In this document: piece by piece, positions 7,846-10,996 of the stretch
How positions within the stretch are numbered: the stretch's first letter is position 1
How the letters are laid out: every line of letters starts with the position of its first letter
Source: Peptococcaceae bacterium
Lineage (GTDB): Bacteria; Bacillota; Peptococcia; Peptococcales; Peptococcaceae
Assembly (NCBI GenBank): GCA_017387265.1
Contig: JAFOFM010000200.1
Location: 1 to 10,996 of the forward strand
Reading direction: 5' to 3'
Length of the DNA: 10,996 nt
The notes under the pieces: generated by a model
What the model was told of the DNA's origin: nothing
What the model saw: only the letters and a program-made list of their open reading frames with translations
The model's database searches: none
Position numbers and translations under genes: made by a program

Positions 7846-7852
7846 TTTTATT

Positions 7853-8605
7853 ATGAATCGTAAATATGATCTGAATTATCTGGAATGGCTACAAAAAAAT
7901 TCACGTCTGTATATGATGGCCTTGACAGCACTAACTCTGTTTATTGTGATAAGCTGGTGTTTGTATTTCGAGCCGTGGCAGCCGAAAGAATCAGCAGCGT
8001 TCTGGCAAAGTGACAGCGATCAGACAGTGATGGAACATCAGATTGTGTCAGACGAAACAGCAGAAGAATCTAGATCTGAACAAACTGCCGCTTCAAATCT
8101 GAAATACACAACAGAGCCGTTGGTACAGAAAGGTAATACTCAATCTGAGCCGAAGTCGGTGGGTGAAGCTGCGCACACTGCACAATCCGGCAGCGAACAG
8201 CTGGAGGTCTCATCAAAAGAAAATGAAAAAGAAGTCACAGGAGATGAAACGAAAGACCTGCTTGCTATGCAGAATCAGCTTGACGGGTTTGCTGTTCCAT
8301 GCAGTGGAACACTTTACTATGGATACGGTTTTGGTTATAATCCGTTTTATGATGATTACCGGTTTCAAGATCATCTGTGTTATTATGCCGATGGTGCTGA
8401 GGTGAAATCGGCAGCCAATGGTGTGATACAGCATGTGGATTTAGAATGTGACTGGCAGATTGTATTAAGCTGTGGGGATTATCAAATCTGCTATCAGGGT
8501 TTGCAGACCTGTAACCTGAGAGAAGGTGCAATAATTGAAGGTGGACAAACAATGGGGACAGCAGAGGAATATCTGAAAGTGAAGATGGTAAGACAGACAG
8601 GATAA
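7853..8605 (+). CDS. spoIIQ: SpoIIQ-like protein with degenerate LytM (M23) domain
   Basis: This is a 250-residue bitopic membrane protein. A short cytoplasmic N-terminus (1-17) is followed by one membrane segment (about 18-39) and a low-complexity Ser/Glu/Thr-rich linker (about 45-140). A LytM-like domain occupies about 145-250 (FAVPCSGTLYYGYGFG, then GAEVKSAANGVIQHV, then the terminal GGQTMGTAEEYLKVK). In an active M23 peptidase the HxxxD, HxH and HFE-type motifs hold zinc. Here only His174 survives. The Asp position is Tyr178, the HxH region is CYQGL, and the last motif is LKVK, so the domain is probably a binding module rather than an enzyme. In B. subtilis, SpoIIQ is made in the forespore and pairs with SpoIIIAH to drive engulfment. 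Position after spoIID, topology and the forespore-type promoter support the name. The sequence itself is divergent, so an inactive M23 protein of other function remains possible. Confidence 0.78.
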   Translation: MNRKYDLNYLEWLQKNSRLYMMALTALTLFIVISWCLYFEPWQPKESAAFWQSDSDQTVMEHQIVSDETAEESRSEQTAASNLKYTTEPLVQKGNTQSEPKSVGEAAHTAQSGSEQLEVSSKENEKEVTGDETKDLLAMQNQLDGFAVPCSGTLYYGYGFGYNPFYDDYRFQDHLCYYADGAEVKSAANGVIQHVDLECDWQIVLSCGDYQICYQGLQTCNLREGAIIEGGQTMGTAEEYLKVKMVRQTG

Positions 8606-8621
8606 GAAATATATCTAATAT

Positions 8622-8656
8622 AAAAGGCGGCTCCCGCAATACGGGACCGCCTTTTT
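8622..8656. terminator. Terminator between convergent spoIIQ-like and phosphatase genes
   Basis: GGCGG (8626-8630) pairs with CCGCC (8647-8651), and the stem continues with T-A and CCCG/CGGG pairs around the loop CAATA, with one bulged C at 8631. AAAA on the left and TTTTT on the right make it plausible for both strands. The T run favours the plus strand. Confidence 0.85.
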
Positions 8657-8658
8657 CG

Positions 8659-8674
8659 TGTTTCACGTGAAACT
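8659..8674. other. parS chromosome-partition site (ParB/Spo0J binding)
   Basis: TGTTTCACGTGAAACT matches 15 of 16 bases of the well-known bacterial parS form TGTTTCACGTGAAACA, and its inner 14 bases (8660-8673) are a perfect palindrome. ParB binds such sites and spreads from them, loading SMC and moving the origin region to the pole. The site lies in the non-coding gap between two convergent genes, just after their terminator. It has no T tail of its own, so it is not part of the terminator. parS sites cluster near the replication origin, which suggests an origin-proximal location. Confidence 0.88.
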
Positions 8675-8692
8675 GTTTTGTGCTGTTGCTTT

Positions 8693-9334
8693 TTACAGAC
8701 CTGCCTGTTCAATACCGCTGAATAAAAAGCCCATGTGATTTGTGGAGTTCAGCAGAACGACACGCCAGGTCCCTTCGTTGTATTCCAGTACATTAATGCA
8801 GGTGTTATCCTGTTTAATCTGCCAGAAGTGTTCCATACCTAAACCCAGGATATCGCAGATGATGGCTTTGTTTACAGCGTCATGTGCAGCTACCAGAATG
8901 GTTTTATCCGGATATTTTTCTACATATTCGTCAAAAGCTTCACGAGTACGTTTTCGAACATCCTCAAGGGATTCTCCGCCGTCCGGCATCTGTACCAGAT
9001 GGGGTTCAGTATGCCACTGGTGATATTCTGTCGGGAACTGTGCCTCGATATCTTTTGCCAGAATGCCTTCCCAGCTGCCATGATTGATTTCTAATAAACG
9101 TTTATCCGGTTCAACCGGCAGGTTGTGCAGGTCAGCGCAGAATTTGCAGGTGTTAAAGGAACGCTGCAGCGGGCTTGCGATACATATATCAATTGGAATA
9201 TCGCGCAGGCCTTCGGCTAACAGATGCCCTTGTTTCAAACCACGTTCGCTGAGTGGAGTGTCTTCCTGCCCCTGATAACGTCCTTCTACATTCCATGTGG
9301 TTTCGCCGTGACGAACTAAAATAATTCTTGTCAT
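8693..9334 (-). CDS. Histidine phosphatase family protein, probable phosphoserine phosphatase
   Basis: This 213-residue cytoplasmic enzyme belongs to the phosphoglycerate-mutase-like histidine phosphatase superfamily. The phosphate pocket is visible: RHG at 8-10 (His9 as phospho-acceptor), Arg58 in SPLQRS, Glu82 in EINHGSWEG, and the second histidine, His151, in VAAHDAVNKA. The start is set by a GAGGA site (minus strand, 9342-9346), seven bases upstream. It begins 21 bases after the serA stop on the same strand, so the two are very probably co-transcribed. Metal-independent phosphoserine phosphatases of this superfamily are known, for example in Hydrogenobacter, and some carry a histidine near residue 85, as here (from memory). 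The last step of serine synthesis is therefore the best guess. Alpha-ribazole phosphatase or a broad sugar-phosphate phosphatase are alternatives; no cobalamin gene is nearby. Confidence 0.88.
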   Translation of the reverse strand: MTRIILVRHGETTWNVEGRYQGQEDTPLSERGLKQGHLLAEGLRDIPIDICIASPLQRSFNTCKFCADLHNLPVEPDKRLLEINHGSWEGILAKDIEAQFPTEYHQWHTEPHLVQMPDGGESLEDVRKRTREAFDEYVEKYPDKTILVAAHDAVNKAIICDILGLGMEHFWQIKQDNTCINVLEYNEGTWRVVLLNSTNHMGFLFSGIEQAGL

Positions 9335-9355
9335 AATGAATTCCTCGCTTTTAGA

Positions 9356-10945
9356 CTATGCTTCACAGTGAATCAGTTTTACATCCAGGATGCCTTCGAT
9401 GCCGGATAACTGCAGCATAATATCGTTTGGAATGTCATCGCCAACTGCAATTGCCATGATGTTTGTGTTAGACTGGGTGATTTTCCCTACGTGCATACCG
9501 TTGATATTAATGCCTGCTTTCCCCAGAATAGTAGCCATCTGGCCAATCATGTTTGGCTGGTCGATATGTGGTGCCAGTAACAGATAACCTTCTGGAGAGA
9601 AGTCGATGCGATACTGGTCAATCTGTACGACTTTTGGTTCTTTGCCGTCAAACAGGGTGCCGGCAATTACGTGAGTTTCGCCTTTAGATGTAGTGATGGT
9701 TGCAGTGATTGCGGTGCTGTAGTAACCATCGGTAAATGCTTTGGTGTCTCTTACATCGATACCGCGTTTTTTCGCCAGACCTGGAGCGTTAATATAGTTT
9801 ACGCTGTCCTGAAGAATTGGATTCAGCATGCCTTTTAAGAATGCGGTAGTCAGAGGCTGGGTTTCAGTGTCAGCCAGCTGACCGGAATATTCTACTTCTA
9901 CAGATTTGATCGGGCCGTTTGCCAGATATACACCGATGGTGCCCAGGCGTTCTGCCAGACCATAATATGGCTGAATCAGCGCAGCAACGTCTTTTGGAAT
10001 TGGCGCCATATTTACAGCGTTCATAACAGGGCGGCCTTCCAGTGCATCAATAACGCCGTATGCAACGTCTACGGCTACGCCTACCTGTGCTTCGATAGTG
10101 GAAGCGCCCAGATGAGCAGTCTGTACTACATTGAACATGCCCAGGAATGGGTTGTTGTCTTTGGTTAATGGTTCGTTTGGATATACGTCGATAGCAGCGC
10201 CTGCAATTTTACCGGATTTTAAGCCTTCTGCAACTGCTTCGATATCGAAACATTCACCGCGGGCACAGTTTACTAAACGCACACCGTCTTTCATTTTTGC
10301 AATGCTTTCTGCATTAATCATATCGCGTGTTTCTTTTGTTAATGGAGTATGGATGGTGATATAGTCAGAACGTTCCAGCAGGGTTTCAAAATCAACCTGT
10401 TCTACCCCCAGATTTTTTGCGTATGCTTCACTTACATAAGGGTCATAAGCCAGGACATTCATTTCCATAGCTGCCAGACGTTTTGCAACGCGGCCGCCTA
10501 CGTGACCAATCCCGATGATACCCACGGTTTTGTACTGCAGCTGAATACCGGTGAAGCTTTTACGGTCCCATTTGCCTTCCTGGATGGAGTTGTGTGCCTG
10601 TGGGATAAAACGGGTCATGCCCAGCATCATGCCGATAGTGTGTTCCGCAGCTGCTACTGTGTTGGAGTCAGGAGCATTTACTACTACAATACCGCGGGCA
10701 GTAGCGGCAGGGATATCAATATTATCGACACCAACACCGGCACGGCCGATTACTTTCAGGTTAGTAGCTGCTTCGATAATATCACTTGTTACCTGAGTCT
10801 GACTTCTGGTTACCAGCCCGTCATATTCGCCGATAATTTTTTTCAGTTCTTCCGGCGGAAGATTGGTTTTCACATCTACATCATAGTGTTCACGCAGCAG
10901 GGCTACACCCTGTTCGTTTACGTCATCGCTTACTAAAATTCTCAT
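9356..10945 (-). CDS. serA: D-3-phosphoglycerate dehydrogenase
   Basis: SerA oxidises 3-phosphoglycerate to 3-phosphohydroxypyruvate with NAD, the first step of serine synthesis. At 529 residues it is the long form: a split substrate domain, a Rossmann domain, an intervening domain (about 320-450) and a C-terminal ACT domain (about 455-529). Visible motifs are AGVGVDNID (69-77), the NAD-binding GIGHVG (145-150) with Asp168 in AYDPY, and the catalytic set Arg229 (NCARGE), Glu258 (YPNEP) and His278 (TAHLG). The ATG is preceded on the minus strand by GGAGGT (10953-10958), seven bases away. The ACT domain has HIDQPN (460-465), where many relatives have a glycine in the last position; this could alter serine feedback. 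The gene is followed closely by a phosphatase likely to act later in the same pathway. No serC is seen in the window. Confidence 0.97.
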   Translation of the reverse strand: MRILVSDDVNEQGVALLREHYDVDVKTNLPPEELKKIIGEYDGLVTRSQTQVTSDIIEAATNLKVIGRAGVGVDNIDIPAATARGIVVVNAPDSNTVAAAEHTIGMMLGMTRFIPQAHNSIQEGKWDRKSFTGIQLQYKTVGIIGIGHVGGRVAKRLAAMEMNVLAYDPYVSEAYAKNLGVEQVDFETLLERSDYITIHTPLTKETRDMINAESIAKMKDGVRLVNCARGECFDIEAVAEGLKSGKIAGAAIDVYPNEPLTKDNNPFLGMFNVVQTAHLGASTIEAQVGVAVDVAYGVIDALEGRPVMNAVNMAPIPKDVAALIQPYYGLAERLGTIGVYLANGPIKSVEVEYSGQLADTETQPLTTAFLKGMLNPILQDSVNYINAPGLAKKRGIDVRDTKAFTDGYYSTAITATITTSKGETHVIAGTLFDGKEPKVVQIDQYRIDFSPEGYLLLAPHIDQPNMIGQMATILGKAGININGMHVGKITQSNTNIMAIAVGDDIPNDIMLQLSGIEGILDVKLIHCEA

Positions 10946-10965
10946 GGTTATTACCTCCAGATATA

Positions 10966-10996
10966 TTATTCATGTTCTTTTTGATACTGTTTCATA
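10966..10996 (-). CDS. Possible 3' end of a gene upstream of serA (partial)
   Basis: Read on the minus strand, an open frame enters from the right edge and ends MKQYQKEHE followed by a stop at 10966-10968, 20 bases before the serA start and just before its ribosome binding site. Such a hydrophilic tail and close spacing are what the end of an upstream operon gene would look like; an aminotransferase of serine synthesis is one guess. With only nine codons visible this may equally be leader sequence. Confidence 0.25.
   Translation of the reverse strand, partial: MKQYQKEHE

Noticed and set aside
8660..8673. Palindrome GTTTCACGTGAAAC as a terminator stem or a transcription-factor operator
   Set aside because: It has no loop or T tail, a complete terminator lies just before it, and the sequence matches parS; an operator would be odd between the ends of two convergent genes.

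Overview
The window reads as a chromosome segment of a Firmicutes-type bacterium of intermediate GC content. It has strong AGGAGG-like ribosome binding sites, sporulation genes, and U-tailed hairpin terminators at three of its unit ends. The protein families together suggest a spore-lineage diderm such as a member of the Negativicutes, because lipoproteins that also end in S-layer-homology-like (SLH-like) repeats fit that group well. This placement is an inference from content, not a sequence match.

Region 1 (1-4658) is a tightly packed tandem array of three paralogous FAD-dependent oxidoreductases of the FAD_oxidored (PF12831) type. The first is cut by the window edge. The second and third are complete, with gaps of 4 and 16 bases and a strong terminator after the third. 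The two complete copies start with lipoprotein-type signal peptides, and all three end in SLH-like repeats. They therefore look like exported flavoenzymes attached to the cell envelope. Their substrate cannot be read from the sequence.

Region 2 (4691-6704) is a housekeeping unit with its own promoter and terminator: prfA (release factor 1) overlapping prmC (the methyltransferase that modifies the GGQ glutamine of release factors).

Region 3 (6762-8656) carries two engulfment genes, spoIID and a spoIIQ-like gene with a degenerate LytM domain. A close match to a sigma-F/sigma-G promoter lies just before the spoIIQ-like gene. A terminator follows, and immediately after it is a 16-base near-perfect parS centromere site (8659-8674). 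This suggests an origin-proximal location.

Region 4 (8693-10996, minus strand) is a serine-biosynthesis unit: serA (phosphoglycerate dehydrogenase with a C-terminal ACT domain) followed 21 bases later by a histidine-type phosphatase that is probably the phosphoserine phosphatase. What may be the last codons of another upstream gene run off the right edge. No gene-free stretch exceeds 300 bases. I saw no CRISPR array, tRNA, rRNA or insertion sequence.
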